Of a stretch of 64,000 bases of DNA, positions 31,066 through 39,812 are shown piece after piece. A program made the translations under genes and the position numbers. A model generated the notes under the pieces. The model had not been told where the DNA came from, made no database searches, and was given only the letters and a program-made list of their open reading frames with translations. Each line of letters begins with the position of its first letter. The stretch's first letter is position 1. Origin of the DNA: Xylophilus sp. GOD-11R (GTDB lineage: Bacteria; Pseudomonadota; Gammaproteobacteria; Burkholderiales; Burkholderiaceae_C); contig NZ_CP137854.1 in assembly GCF_033546935.1 (NCBI RefSeq), positions 4,030,001 to 4,094,000 of the forward strand, in the 5' to 3' direction.

Positions 31066-31962
31066 TCATGCGGGCCGCCGGGCCGTCATCAGGATCCAGC
31101 CGTCTTCCTCGTCCGCGACCGACAGGGTCAGGTAGGGGGCGTAGGCCTCCACGAGTTCGTCGGCCTGCCGCGACAGGATGCCGGCCAGCACGAGCGATCC
31201 ACCGGTCTCGACGTGGGCGCACAGCAGCGGCGCCAGCACCTTCAGCGGCGTGGCCAGTATGTTGGCCAGCACCGTGCGGTACGCGCCACTCGCCGCATCT
31301 GGCAAGCCCGCATGCAGCGTCACGCCGTTGGCGCTGGCGTTGTCGACGGTGGAGCGGACCGCCGCTTCGTCGATGTCGACCGCATCCACCGGATCGGCAC
31401 CGTGCAGCGACGCGCCGATGGCCAGGATGCCGGAACCGCAGCCGTAGTCCAGCGTGCGGCCGAGCCCGCCGGCCGGTGCGTTGGCGATCCAGCGCAGGCA
31501 CATGCGCGTGGTGGGATGCGTACCGGTGCCGAAGGCCAGGCCAGGGTCGAGCCGGATCACCCGACGGGCGGCTTCCGGCGGCTCGTGCCAGGTCGGCACG
31601 ATCCAGAACTCGGGCGTGATCTCCACCGGCGCGAACTGCGACTGCGTGAGCCGCACCCAGTCCTGCTCGGCCACCGCCCGCACGTCGATCACGCTGCAGC
31701 CCTCGAAGAACTCCTGCGCCGCCAGCAGGCTCGCGGCCTCGCGGGCACCGGCTTCGTCCGGAAACAGCGCCGTCAGCCGCGAACGCTGCCAGCCCTCGCG
31801 CGGCGGCGGCATGCCCGGCTCACCGAACAGCGCCTGCTCGGCCGGCGTTTGCGCGTCGGCGTCCTCGACGCCGACCGACAGCGCATCCAGCGCTTCCAGC
31901 GCATCGCTCACCGCCTCGACGCCGTCTTCCGGCACCAGCAGCTGCAGTTCGTACAGGGACAT
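31066..31962 (-). CDS. prmA: Ribosomal protein L11 methyltransferase PrmA
   Basis: A 298-aa SAM-dependent enzyme that methylates L11. N-terminal substrate-recognition domain (MSLYELQLLVPED), linker, then a class I methyltransferase fold with motif I LDYGCGSGILAI, LDPGLAFGTGTHPTT ahead of it and NILATPL as motif IV. ATG 31962 is chosen; a larger in-frame extension lies within accC. It begins six bases after the accC stop. Confidence 0.95.
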   Translation of the reverse strand: MSLYELQLLVPEDGVEAVSDALEALDALSVGVEDADAQTPAEQALFGEPGMPPPREGWQRSRLTALFPDEAGAREAASLLAAQEFFEGCSVIDVRAVAEQDWVRLTQSQFAPVEITPEFWIVPTWHEPPEAARRVIRLDPGLAFGTGTHPTTRMCLRWIANAPAGGLGRTLDYGCGSGILAIGASLHGADPVDAVDIDEAAVRSTVDNASANGVTLHAGLPDAASGAYRTVLANILATPLKVLAPLLCAHVETGGSLVLAGILSRQADELVEAYAPYLTLSVADEEDGWILMTARRPA

Positions 31963-31967
31963 CCCGG

Positions 31968-33317
31968 TCAGCGGTTGTGCGCAGCCAGCCACTCTTCCAG
32001 ATAGTGGATGTTGGTGCCACCCTCCTGGAAGCGCGCGTCGACCATCACTTCGCGGTGCAGCGGCACGTTGGTCTTGATGCCTTCGATCGCCGTCTCCAGC
32101 AGCGCCGTGCGCATGCGCGCGATGGCCTGCTCGCGGGTGTCGCCGTGGGCGATGATCTTGCCGATCATCGAGTCGTAGTTCGGCGGCACGAAGTAGTTGG
32201 CATAGGCGTGCGAGTCGACCCGGATGCCCGGGCCGCCCGGCGCATGCCAGGTGGTGATCCGGCCTGGCGACGGGGTGAACTTGTACGGATCTTCCGCGTT
32301 CACCCGACATTCGATCGCGTGGCCGCGCAGCACGATGTCGCGCTGGGTGAACGGCAGCTTCTCGCCGGCGGCCACCATGATCTGGGTCTTGACGATGTCG
32401 ACCCCGCTGATGAGTTCGGTCACCGGATGCTCCACCTGCACCCGGGTGTTCATCTCGATGAAGTAGAACTCGCCGTTCTCATACAGGAACTCGAAGGTGC
32501 CGGCGCCGCGGTAGCCGATCTTCTTGCAGGCGGCCACGCAACGCTCGCCGATGCGCTCGATCAGCTTGCGCGGAATGCCGGGCGCCGGCGCTTCCTCGAT
32601 CACCTTCTGGTGGCGGCGCTGCATGGAGCAGTCGCGCTCGCCCAGGTACACCGCGTTCTTGAACTTGTCGGCGAGGATCTGGATTTCGATGTGGCGCGGG
32701 TTCTGGAGAAACTTCTCCATGTACACGGCCGGATTGTTGAAGGCGGCACCCGCCTCCGCCTTGGTCATCTGGATCGCGTTGATCAGCGCCGCTTCGGTGT
32801 GCACCACCCGCATGCCCCGACCGCCACCACCGCCGGCCGCCTTGATGATGACCGGGTAGCCGATCGCCTTGGCGATGCGCTTGTTGATCGTCGGATCTTC
32901 GCCGAGCTCACCTTCGGAGCCGGGCACGCAGGGCACGCCCGCGCGGATCATCGCCGCCTTGGCCGACACCTTGTCGCCCATGATGCGGATCGATTCCGGC
33001 GTGGGGCCGATGAACTGGAAACCACTCTTCTCGACCCGTTCGGCGAAGGCCGCGTTCTCGCTGAGGAAGCCGTAACCGGGGTGAATCGCCTCGGCGTCGG
33101 TCACTTCGGCAGCCGAAATGATGGCCGGCATGTTCAGGTAGGACAGGGCGGAGGGCGCCGGCCCGATGCAGACTGCTTCTTCGGCCAGCTTGACGTACTT
33201 GGCATCACGGTCGGCCTCGGAATAGACCATGACCGCGGTCACACCCATTTCCCGGCAGGCGCGCTGGACCCGCAGGGCGATCTCGCCACGATTGGCGACC
33301 AGGATCTTCTTGAACAT
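31968..33317 (-). CDS. accC: Acetyl-CoA carboxylase, biotin carboxylase subunit AccC
   Basis: A 449-aa ATP-grasp enzyme that carboxylates biotin on AccB, the first step of fatty-acid synthesis. It has [14 protein letters not shown] at the N-terminus, the glycine-rich ATP loop [23 protein letters not shown] and [14 protein letters not shown]. The length matches E. coli (449 aa). It follows accB by five bases, as expected for the accBC operon. Confidence 0.98.
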   Translation of the reverse strand: MFKKILVANRGEIALRVQRACREMGVTAVMVYSEADRDAKYVKLAEEAVCIGPAPSALSYLNMPAIISAAEVTDAEAIHPGYGFLSENAAFAERVEKSGFQFIGPTPESIRIMGDKVSAKAAMIRAGVPCVPGSEGELGEDPTINKRIAKAIGYPVIIKAAGGGGGRGMRVVHTEAALINAIQMTKAEAGAAFNNPAVYMEKFLQNPRHIEIQILADKFKNAVYLGERDCSMQRRHQKVIEEAPAPGIPRKLIERIGERCVAACKKIGYRGAGTFEFLYENGEFYFIEMNTRVQVEHPVTELISGVDIVKTQIMVAAGEKLPFTQRDIVLRGHAIECRVNAEDPYKFTPSPGRITTWHAPGGPGIRVDSHAYANYFVPPNYDSMIGKIIAHGDTREQAIARMRTALLETAIEGIKTNVPLHREVMVDARFQEGGTNIHYLEEWLAAHNR

Positions 33318-33322
33318 CGCGT

Positions 33323-33784
33323 TCAGCCGATCACGAACAGGGGCTGGCCGTATTCCACCGCCTGGCCGTTCTCGGCCAGGATCTGCATGACCGTGCCGGT
33401 CTTGTCGGCTTCGATCTCGTTGAGGATCTTCATCGCCTCGATGATGCAGATGGTGTCGCCTTCCTTGACCTGGCTGCCCACCTGCACGAATGCGGCAGCG
33501 CCGGGGCTGGACGCGTGATAGAGGGTACCCACCATGGGCGACTTGACGATGTGGCCGGCCGGCGCCTCAGGCGCGGCGGCAGCCGCCGGAGCCGGGGCAG
33601 CGGCCACAGGCGCTGCGGCAGGTGCCACCGCTGCCGGGGCGACCGGCGCCGGCGCGTACTGCTGGACGACCGCTCCACCGCCCTTGACGATCCGCACCTT
33701 GCCTTCGGCTTCGGTAATTTCCAGCTCGGAAACATTCGATTCGGAGACGAGGTCGATGAGGGTCTTGAGTTTTCGCAGATCCAT
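33323..33784 (-). CDS. accB: Biotin carboxyl carrier protein AccB
   Basis: A 153-aa subunit of acetyl-CoA carboxylase. The biotin lysine is in [15 protein letters not shown]. An Ala/Pro hinge follows the N-terminal [23 protein letters not shown] 33784 is chosen because it begins the conserved MDLRK. The 155-base gap to the tlpA-like gene upstream probably contains its promoter; I see no aroQ gene, which often precedes accB in other proteobacteria. Confidence 0.97.
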   Translation of the reverse strand: MDLRKLKTLIDLVSESNVSELEITEAEGKVRIVKGGGAVVQQYAPAPVAPAAVAPAAAPVAAAPAPAAAAAPEAPAGHIVKSPMVGTLYHASSPGAAAFVQVGSQVKEGDTICIIEAMKILNEIEADKTGTVMQILAENGQAVEYGQPLFVIG

Positions 33785-33939
33785 GGGGCACGGGCGCAAC
33801 GAAGGCGCCGTTCAAAAAAACAGAGCGCGAATGTACCCTATCTCTGTACCCAATGGCGCTCAAAAGCGCTCTTTTCACTAGTCCGACGCTTAACTCAAAG
33901 CAATCCGCCCGAAATTCGGCACGCGAATCGCAACATCGA

Positions 33940-34503
33940 TCAAATCCAGCTTGCCAGATCGGCTTCGGAAAGTTGGCCGATTTTACGATGAAGAAGATCG
34001 CCGTTAGAACCAAAAACCACGGTGAAAGGCAAGCCACCTTGCGCATTGCCCAAAGCACGCGACAAATCGGTTCCCTGCAGGCCGGCCATGCCGATCGGGA
34101 AACCCACCGGCCGACCCGAAAGGAATCGCCGCACAGAACTCGGCGTGTCGACCGCCAGTCCCAGCACCTTCCAGCCCTGTGCCGCTCGGTCGCGGGCGAA
34201 GCGGTCGAGCATGGGAAGCTCCGCCACGCACGGCGGGCACCAGGTCGCCCAGAAATTCACGATCAGGCGACGATTGGAGCGCAATCCCGCCAGATCCAGC
34301 GCCTGGCCGTCGGGGGTTTCGAAGGACTGCGCCCAGAGCGCATCACCCCGCTCCGCGCCGACCTGGCCCGCGCGCCAGGCGAACACGCCACCCGCCGCCG
34401 CACCGACGCCCGCCACGGCCGCGGCACCCCACCACAGCGCCCGGCGCCGCATGTTGCCGGCTTTCGTCGCAGGGGGGAGCTGGGGGTCGGGCGAAGGAAT
34501 CAT
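33940..34503 (-). CDS. TlpA-like thiol-disulfide oxidoreductase
   Basis: A 187-aa membrane-anchored thioredoxin-fold protein. One N-terminal helix follows MRRRALWWGAAAVAG. The redox site is NFWATWCPPCVAEL (CPPC), and the cis-Pro loop is in GGLPFTVVF. It probably works in the periplasm as a reductant, as TlpA/ResA proteins do. Its ATG overlaps the stop of the upstream gene by four bases, so the two are co-translated. Confidence 0.9.
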   Translation of the reverse strand: MIPSPDPQLPPATKAGNMRRRALWWGAAAVAGVGAAAGGVFAWRAGQVGAERGDALWAQSFETPDGQALDLAGLRSNRRLIVNFWATWCPPCVAELPMLDRFARDRAAQGWKVLGLAVDTPSSVRRFLSGRPVGFPIGMAGLQGTDLSRALGNAQGGLPFTVVFGSNGDLLHRKIGQLSEADLASWI

Positions 34504-35108
34504 GGTGGCGGTGGCGCGTCGGTCAGGGAAGACATCACCTGCCGCAGCGCCGCGATGTCACCACGTGGCGTGCGGCCGCGATTGTCGAGCCGCAGCGCGC
34601 CGCGCAGATCGTCGAGATCGTAGACCATGAGATGAACCCCCACCACCACATCGAGTGCCGGCGACCTCGCAGCGATCGTCAAGGCCTCGACCGACTCGCC
34701 ATGAAAGCCGGTGACGGTCTGCGGGTCGTAGTCGACGTGGTGGTCTATCAGGGAAATTTCGGCGGACTTGCAGTCGTCGCAGAACATCTGAATATAAATG
34801 TCCGACAGCCGTGTGGCGGTTCCGTGCCAGACAGCACCGCCGATATACGGGCGAAACTCCGCCATGCGGGCCATCCAGACCAGGGCGAGCTCGCGCAGCG
34901 CCCGCAGTTCGCCGGGCTGGGTATCGGCGCAGAAGATGGCGATGTGTTCGCGCACCGCGTCTTCCACCGTCTCGTTGTCAGGCAGTGGCGCCCGGCCCGA
35001 CACGCCCAGCTGCCGGGCCGCGCGCCGCTTGGCCGGCCCATATTCCAGACCTTCCTCGACAACGATGCGGGCAGCGGCGGCGGCAATCTCGGCGGTGGCG
35101 GTTTCCAT
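34500..35108 (-). CDS. Conserved protein of unknown function, paired with mpl
   Basis: A 202-aa soluble protein from ATG 35108 (METATAEIAAAAARI). The N-terminal half resembles a small helical domain with an AKRRAARQLG segment and a conserved stretch (DNETVEDAVREHIAIF). The C-terminal half carries CDDCKSAEISLIDHHVDYDP. No catalytic motif is obvious. It is divergent from mpl with 61 bases between starts; similar genes next to mpl are sometimes mislabelled as muramate ligases, for which there is no support in the sequence. Confidence 0.75.
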   Translation of the reverse strand: METATAEIAAAAARIVVEEGLEYGPAKRRAARQLGVSGRAPLPDNETVEDAVREHIAIFCADTQPGELRALRELALVWMARMAEFRPYIGGAVWHGTATRLSDIYIQMFCDDCKSAEISLIDHHVDYDPQTVTGFHGESVEALTIAARSPALDVVVGVHLMVYDLDDLRGALRLDNRGRTPRGDIAALRQVMSSLTDAPPPP

Positions 35109-35169
35109 GGGCTCATTCTCCCCGCATCCGTCGTCCGGTGTCGTGACGGGGTCCGTAGAATTCCGCGCC

Positions 35170-36564
35170 ATGCATATCCACATCCTCGGCATCTGCGGAA
35201 CCTTCATGGGCGGCCTGGCCGCGCTGGCGCGCGAGGCCGGCCACCGCGTCACCGGCTGCGATGCCGGCGTCTACCCGCCGATGAGCGACCAACTGCGCGC
35301 GCTGGGCATCGAGCTCATCGAAGGCTTCGGTGCCGAACAGCTGGCGCTGGCACCGGACATCTTCGTGGTCGGCAACGTGGTGAGCCGGGCGCGCCTGTCC
35401 GACGGCACGCCGAAGTTTCCGTTGATGGAAGCGATTCTCGACGCCGGTGCGCGCTACACCAGCGGGCCGCAATGGCTGGCCGAGCACGTGTTGCAGGGCC
35501 GCCATGTGCTCGCCGTGGCGGGCACCCACGGCAAGACGACCACCACCGCCATGTTGGCTTGGATCCTGGAGCAGGCCGGCCTGCAGCCGGGTTTTCTCAT
35601 CGGCGGCGTTCCGCTGAACTTCGGCGTTTCGGCCCGCCTCGGGGGCGGCCGCCCCTTCGTGATCGAGGCCGACGAATACGACACCGCCTTCTTCGACAAG
35701 CGCAGCAAGTTCGTGAATTACCGGCCGCGCACCGCCGTGCTGAACAACCTGGAGTTCGACCACGCCGACATCTTCGACAGCGTGGCCGACATCGAGCGGC
35801 AATTCCATCACCTGCTGCGCACCGTGCCCACCCGTGGACGGGTCGTATCCAACGGGGGCGAAGCGGCGCTGGAGCGGGTGCTGGAAAAAGGCTGCTGGAG
35901 CGAGCTCCGCCGATTCGGCCCCGTGCTGGCGGACTTCATCGCCGAAGGCGCGCCGGACGACTTCGCCGTCGTCGCCCATGGCCAGCCCGCGGGCCGCGTC
36001 CGCTGGGGGCTGACGGGTGTGCACAACCAGAACAATGCGCTGGCGGCCATCGCCGCGGCCGAACACCTGGGTGTCGCGCCGGCCGATGCCGCCAAGGCGC
36101 TGGGCAGCTTCCTGAGCCCGCGGCGTCGCATGGAGGTTCGCGGTGTCGAGCAGGGCGTGACGGTCTACGACGACTTCGCCCACCACCCCACCGCCATCCG
36201 CACCACGCTCGACGGCCTGCGGCGCCAGCTCGACCAGCAACCTGGCGAAAGGCGGATCCTGGCGGTGTTCGAGCCGCGCAGCAACACGATGAAGCTGGGG
36301 ACCATGGCAGCTCAATTGCCTGAAAGCCTGCGCGATGCCGACGTGGCGTTCTGTCATACCGGCGGCCTCGACTGGGACGCGGCTGCCGCCCTGGCGCCCA
36401 TGGGCGAACGCGGCCGCGCCGTCCCGGCCATCGGGCCGCTGGTGCAGCAAGTGGTCGCTGCCGCTCGGCCGGGCGACCACATCGTCTGCATGAGCAACGG
36501 AAGCTTCGGCGGCATCCACGACCAGCTGCTGGCCGGGCTACGCGCCAAGGGCCAGGTCTCCTAG
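35170..36564 (+). CDS. mpl: UDP-N-acetylmuramate:L-Ala-gamma-D-Glu-meso-DAP ligase Mpl
   Basis: A 464-aa ATP-dependent ligase that reuses murein tripeptide in peptidoglycan recycling. Mur-ligase motifs: HILGICGTFMGGLA (N-terminal UDP site), AGTHGKTTTTAML (P-loop), ADEYDTAFFDKRSKF (typical of Mpl rather than MurC), GVHNQNNALAA and YDDFAHHPTAI. The length fits. It sits in a recycling context with ampD about 12 kb away. Confidence 0.96.
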   Translation: MHIHILGICGTFMGGLAALAREAGHRVTGCDAGVYPPMSDQLRALGIELIEGFGAEQLALAPDIFVVGNVVSRARLSDGTPKFPLMEAILDAGARYTSGPQWLAEHVLQGRHVLAVAGTHGKTTTTAMLAWILEQAGLQPGFLIGGVPLNFGVSARLGGGRPFVIEADEYDTAFFDKRSKFVNYRPRTAVLNNLEFDHADIFDSVADIERQFHHLLRTVPTRGRVVSNGGEAALERVLEKGCWSELRRFGPVLADFIAEGAPDDFAVVAHGQPAGRVRWGLTGVHNQNNALAAIAAAEHLGVAPADAAKALGSFLSPRRRMEVRGVEQGVTVYDDFAHHPTAIRTTLDGLRRQLDQQPGERRILAVFEPRSNTMKLGTMAAQLPESLRDADVAFCHTGGLDWDAAAALAPMGERGRAVPAIGPLVQQVVAAARPGDHIVCMSNGSFGGIHDQLLAGLRAKGQVS

Positions 36565-36577
36565 CCCCGGCGGGGCA

Positions 36578-37693
36578 TCAGCCTCGCCGAGCCGCCACGG
36601 CGTTGGAAAGAATCTCCAGCGACTGGAGCGAGTCGTCCCAACCCAGGCAGGCGTCGGTGATGCTCTGGCCGTACTGCAGTGCGCCGGCGTCGTCCTTGCC
36701 AGGCGTGAACTTCTGGGCGCCGGCATTCAGGTGGCTCTCCACCATCACGCCGAACACGCTGCGCGAGCCGCCGCCGATCTGGGCGGCGATTTCCTGGGCA
36801 ACCGTCACCTGACGCTCATGCTGCTTGCTGCTGTTGGCATGGCTGCAATCGACCATCAGCTTGGGCGGCAGCCCGGCCTTCTCCAGGTCGGCACAGGCTG
36901 CGGCGACGCTCGCGGCGTCGTAGTTGGGCGCCTTGCCGCCGCGCAGGATCACGTGGCAATCCTTGTTGCCCTCGGTCTGCACGATGGCGACCTGACCATT
37001 CTTGTGCACCGACAGGAAATGGTGGCCGCGCGCCGCCGCCTGAATGGCGTCGGTGGCGATGCGGATGTTGCCGTCGGTGCCGTTCTTGAAACCGATCGGC
37101 GCCGAAATGCCGGAAGCCAGTTCACGGTGCACCTGGCTTTCGGTGGTGCGGGCACCGATGGCGCCCCAGGAGATCAGATCACCGATGTACTGGGGCGAGA
37201 TCACGTCGAGGAACTCGCTGCCCGCGGGCAGGCCCAGGCGGTTGATGTCGATCAACAGCTGGCGCGCGATGCGCAGGCCTTCGTCGATGCGGAAGCTCTC
37301 GTCGAGGTAGGGATCGTTGATCAGGCCCTTCCAGCCGACCGTCGTGCGCGGCTTCTCGAAATACACGCGCATCACGATTTCGAGGGTGTCCTTGTACTTC
37401 TCGCGCTGCACTGCCAGGCGACGGGCGTATTCGACCGCCGCGACCGGATCGTGGATCGAACAGGGGCCGATGATCACCAGCAGGCGGTCATCGGTGCCGG
37501 CCATGATGTCGTGGATACGACGACGGGTGCCGGAGATCAGCGTCTCGACCGCGGTGCCGCGGATCGGGAAGAAGCGGATCAGATGTTCGGGAGGGGGCAA
37601 CACGGTAATGTCCTTGATACGTTCGTCGTCAGTTCGGCTGGTCTTGTCGACGTGCGCGTACCAGGGTTCGCTGGCGGTGGTGGGGGCGTTCAT
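36578..37693 (-). CDS. aroG: 3-deoxy-7-phosphoheptulonate (DAHP) synthase, AroG type
   Basis: A 371-aa class I DAHP synthase that joins PEP and erythrose-4-phosphate in the first step of aromatic amino-acid synthesis. Motifs: LLVIIGPCSIHDPVAAVEYA, VYFEKPRTTVGWKGLINDPYLD, GFKNGTDG, LMVDCSHANSSK and a C-terminal VESHLNAGAQ. It is preceded by a leader peptide gene rich in aromatic codons and a terminator, so its transcription is likely attenuated (see those entries). An AAGGAG site precedes ATG 37693. Confidence 0.96.
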   Translation of the reverse strand: MNAPTTASEPWYAHVDKTSRTDDERIKDITVLPPPEHLIRFFPIRGTAVETLISGTRRRIHDIMAGTDDRLLVIIGPCSIHDPVAAVEYARRLAVQREKYKDTLEIVMRVYFEKPRTTVGWKGLINDPYLDESFRIDEGLRIARQLLIDINRLGLPAGSEFLDVISPQYIGDLISWGAIGARTTESQVHRELASGISAPIGFKNGTDGNIRIATDAIQAAARGHHFLSVHKNGQVAIVQTEGNKDCHVILRGGKAPNYDAASVAAACADLEKAGLPPKLMVDCSHANSSKQHERQVTVAQEIAAQIGGGSRSVFGVMVESHLNAGAQKFTPGKDDAGALQYGQSITDACLGWDDSLQSLEILSNAVAARRG

Positions 37694-37762
37694 GTGCGAG
37701 CTCCTTGTTGTTCGGACTGATCTGCGTCTGAAATCGGGAAAATCTGCGGAATCGGGCGGGAC

Positions 37763-37797
37763 AAAAAAAAACCGCCGGGCTTTTCAGCTCGGCGGTT
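37763..37797 (-). terminator. Attenuator terminator upstream of aroG
   Basis: GCTCGGCGGTT (37787-37797) pairs with AACCGCCGGGC (37770-37780), one mismatch, followed on the minus strand by eight T's. It lies 70 bases before the aroG start and 21 bases after the leader stop. A CCGGCGG stretch inside the leader (near 37840) resembles the 3' arm and could compete for the 5' arm as an anti-terminator. Confidence 0.85.
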
Positions 37798-37817
37798 CCT
37801 GGGAAGAGAGTTTGCTT

Positions 37818-37889
37818 TTACGCGCGCGCTTCCGGTCCGCCGGTGGACGGAAACCAAAAATAAAAGACGTAGACAGCGCGGGAAGGCAT
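37818..37889 (-). CDS. AroG leader peptide with aromatic codon run
   Basis: A 23-aa peptide, MPSRAVYVFYFWFPSTGG then PEARA. It contains Y, F, Y, F, W and F within eight residues, the hallmark of ribosome-controlled attenuation by aromatic amino acids. It ends just before the terminator upstream of aroG. When aromatic aminoacyl-tRNAs are scarce the ribosome should stall and favour read-through. The ATG at 37889 has only a weak Shine-Dalgarno (a purine-rich sequence is not obvious). Function is inferred from architecture. Confidence 0.85.
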   Translation of the reverse strand: MPSRAVYVFYFWFPSTGGPEARA

Positions 37890-38006
37890 AGAAAGCGAAT
37901 GTAGCACACGCTCGCGACATGCCGCCAGACCGGTCGTCAAAAAGCCACGGGCTGCCTCCTCCATAATCGCGCACCCGTATTTGCAGGCGGGGCAGAAAGA
38001 CATTTC

Positions 38007-38687
38007 ATGAAGTCATCGTCGCGAGTGCATGCACTCACACTGAGCATCGTTTTTGCAGCCGCCATCTCCGGTTGCGCCACCGAGTCGTCGCGCTCGCTGC
38101 CGGTTGCGCAGGTCAGCACGGCCAACCGGCCCACGAACGGCCCGCGCGCACCCATCGCCGTCGGCAAGTTCGACAACCGCTCCAGCTACCTGCGCGGCAT
38201 CTTCTTCGACGGTGTCGATCGTCTCGGCGGCCAGGCCAAGACCATCCTGGTCACGCATCTCCAGCAGACCAACCGCTTCGACGTGCTCGATCGCGACAAC
38301 CTGCCGGAACTCAAGCAGGAAGCCGGCTTCAAGGGCACGACCAACCAGTTCGCCGGGGCCGACTACATCGTGACCGGCGATGTCACCGAGTTCGGACGCA
38401 AGGAAACCGGCGACCACCAGCTGTTCGGCATCCTGGGCCGGGGCAAGGAGCAGACCGCCTATGCCAAGGTCAACCTGAACATCGTCGACATCCAGACCTC
38501 GCGCGTCGTCTATTCAACGCAGGGCGCGGGCGAATACAGCCTTTCCAACCGGGAAGTCATCGGCTTCGGCGGCACCGCCAGCTATGACTCCACGCTCAAC
38601 GGCAAGGTGCTCGACCTTGCCATCCGCGAAGCGGTGGAAAAACTCGTCGCGGCGGTCGACACTGGCGCGTGGAAACCGGTGCGGTGA
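38007..38687 (+). CDS. CsgG/HfaB-family outer-membrane lipoprotein
   Basis: A 226-aa lipoprotein (lipobox ISGC, Cys about 23). The mature part has CsgG-like features: APIAVGKFDNRSSYLRGIFFDG, VTHLQQTNRFDVLDRDNLPELKQE, ADYIVTGDVTEFGRKE, YAKVNLNIVDIQTSRVVYSTQGAGEYSLS. CsgG forms the curli secretion pore; here no curli genes are present, so it more likely belongs to the lipoprotein trio with the next two genes. It is expressed divergently from aroG. Confidence 0.88.
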   Translation: MKSSSRVHALTLSIVFAAAISGCATESSRSLPVAQVSTANRPTNGPRAPIAVGKFDNRSSYLRGIFFDGVDRLGGQAKTILVTHLQQTNRFDVLDRDNLPELKQEAGFKGTTNQFAGADYIVTGDVTEFGRKETGDHQLFGILGRGKEQTAYAKVNLNIVDIQTSRVVYSTQGAGEYSLSNREVIGFGGTASYDSTLNGKVLDLAIREAVEKLVAAVDTGAWKPVR

Positions 38688-39109
38688 TGCGGGGCGGCAT
38701 TCTGTCTTTCGCCTCGCGTTCCGTCCGCGCCGCCACCGGCCTTGGCATGCTGGCAGCGGCCTGCACCCTGGCCGGCTGCGCCCATCGCACCGAGTCACTG
38801 TACCAATGGGAGAACTACCAAGCACAGGTCTACCAATACCTCAAGGGATCGTCGTCCGATCCACAGGCGCAGATCGCGGTGCTGGAGCAAGACTTCCAGA
38901 AGATCCAGGCGCGACAGCGCAAACCGCCACCGGGTTTTCACGCCCACCTCGGGCTGCTCTACGCCACCATCGGAAAAGACGACCAGGCGGTACAGCAGTT
39001 CCAGACCGAGAAGGCCCTGTTTCCCGAATCCACCGCCTTCATGGACATGCTGCTAGACAAGGCCAAGGCCAAAACCAAGACCGGCGCGGGCAAGGAGGCG
39101 TCGCTGTGA
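38687..39109 (+). CDS. DUF4810 lipoprotein
   Basis: A 140-aa lipoprotein (LAGCAHRTESLYQWENYQ). Helical, with a TPR-like pattern (HAHLGLLYATIGKDDQAVQQFQTEK). ATG 38687 overlaps the stop of the CsgG-like gene (TGATG). DUF4810 genes sit between CsgG and GNA1162 genes in other proteobacteria, as here. The function is not established; a role in surface or secretion assembly is inferred from neighbours. Confidence 0.88.
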   Translation: MRGGILSFASRSVRAATGLGMLAAACTLAGCAHRTESLYQWENYQAQVYQYLKGSSSDPQAQIAVLEQDFQKIQARQRKPPPGFHAHLGLLYATIGKDDQAVQQFQTEKALFPESTAFMDMLLDKAKAKTKTGAGKEASL

Positions 39110-39771
39110 CCCGCTCGAAAACCATCGCCGCCCTCATGGCCCTCGCGGCCGCAATGCTGACCACCGGCTGTGCCGCGCCGCGCTCTGCCGTCGACTACGC
39201 CGCATTCCGCTCTACCCGGCCGGCATCCATCCTCATCCTGCCGCCGCTCAACGAGTCGCCCGACATCAACGCCAGCGCTGGCATGCTGGCGCAGTTGACG
39301 ATGCCCCTGGCCGAGTCCGGCTACTACGTCCTGCCGGTAGCACTCGTGGCCGAGACCTTCCGCAACAACGGACTGGATTCGCCTGCCGAAGCCCAAGGCG
39401 TGGCAGCGGGCAAACTGCGCGAGATCTTCGGCGCTGACGCCGCGCTCTACGTGAAGGTCACCAAATACGGCAGCACCTACACCGTGCTGAGCAGCCAGGC
39501 GGTGGTCGCGGCCGAAGCGCGTCTGGTCGACCTCAAGACGGGCGCCGTGCTATGGAACGGCACTGCTACCGCGTCCGACGCGGAGGGCCGGAACAGCGGC
39601 GCCGGTGGCATCGTCGGGCTGCTGGTCACCGCCGTGGTCAAGCAGATCGTCGGCAGCCTGTCGGATGCGAGCTTTCCGGTCGCGGGCATCACGAGCCAGC
39701 GGCTCGTGTCTGCCGGACGCCCCAACGGCATTCTGTACGGTCCGCGCTCGCCCAAGTACCTGAGCGATTGA
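39106..39771 (+). CDS. GNA1162-type lipoprotein (DUF799)
   Basis: A 221-aa lipoprotein from a GTG overlapping the previous stop by four bases. Lipobox TTGCAAPRSAVDYAAFRSTRP. Conserved blocks: PASILILPPLNESPDINAS, AESGYYVLPVALVAETFRNNGL, LREIFGADAALYVKVTKYG. Similar to Neisseria GNA1162. The three tightly overlapping genes likely form one outer-membrane lipoprotein complex. Confidence 0.88.
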   Translation: MTRSKTIAALMALAAAMLTTGCAAPRSAVDYAAFRSTRPASILILPPLNESPDINASAGMLAQLTMPLAESGYYVLPVALVAETFRNNGLDSPAEAQGVAAGKLREIFGADAALYVKVTKYGSTYTVLSSQAVVAAEARLVDLKTGAVLWNGTATASDAEGRNSGAGGIVGLLVTAVVKQIVGSLSDASFPVAGITSQRLVSAGRPNGILYGPRSPKYLSD

Positions 39772-39812
39772 GAGAACCAAGCGCCTGAGCGCCCGGCCGC
39801 GGCCGGTCTGGA

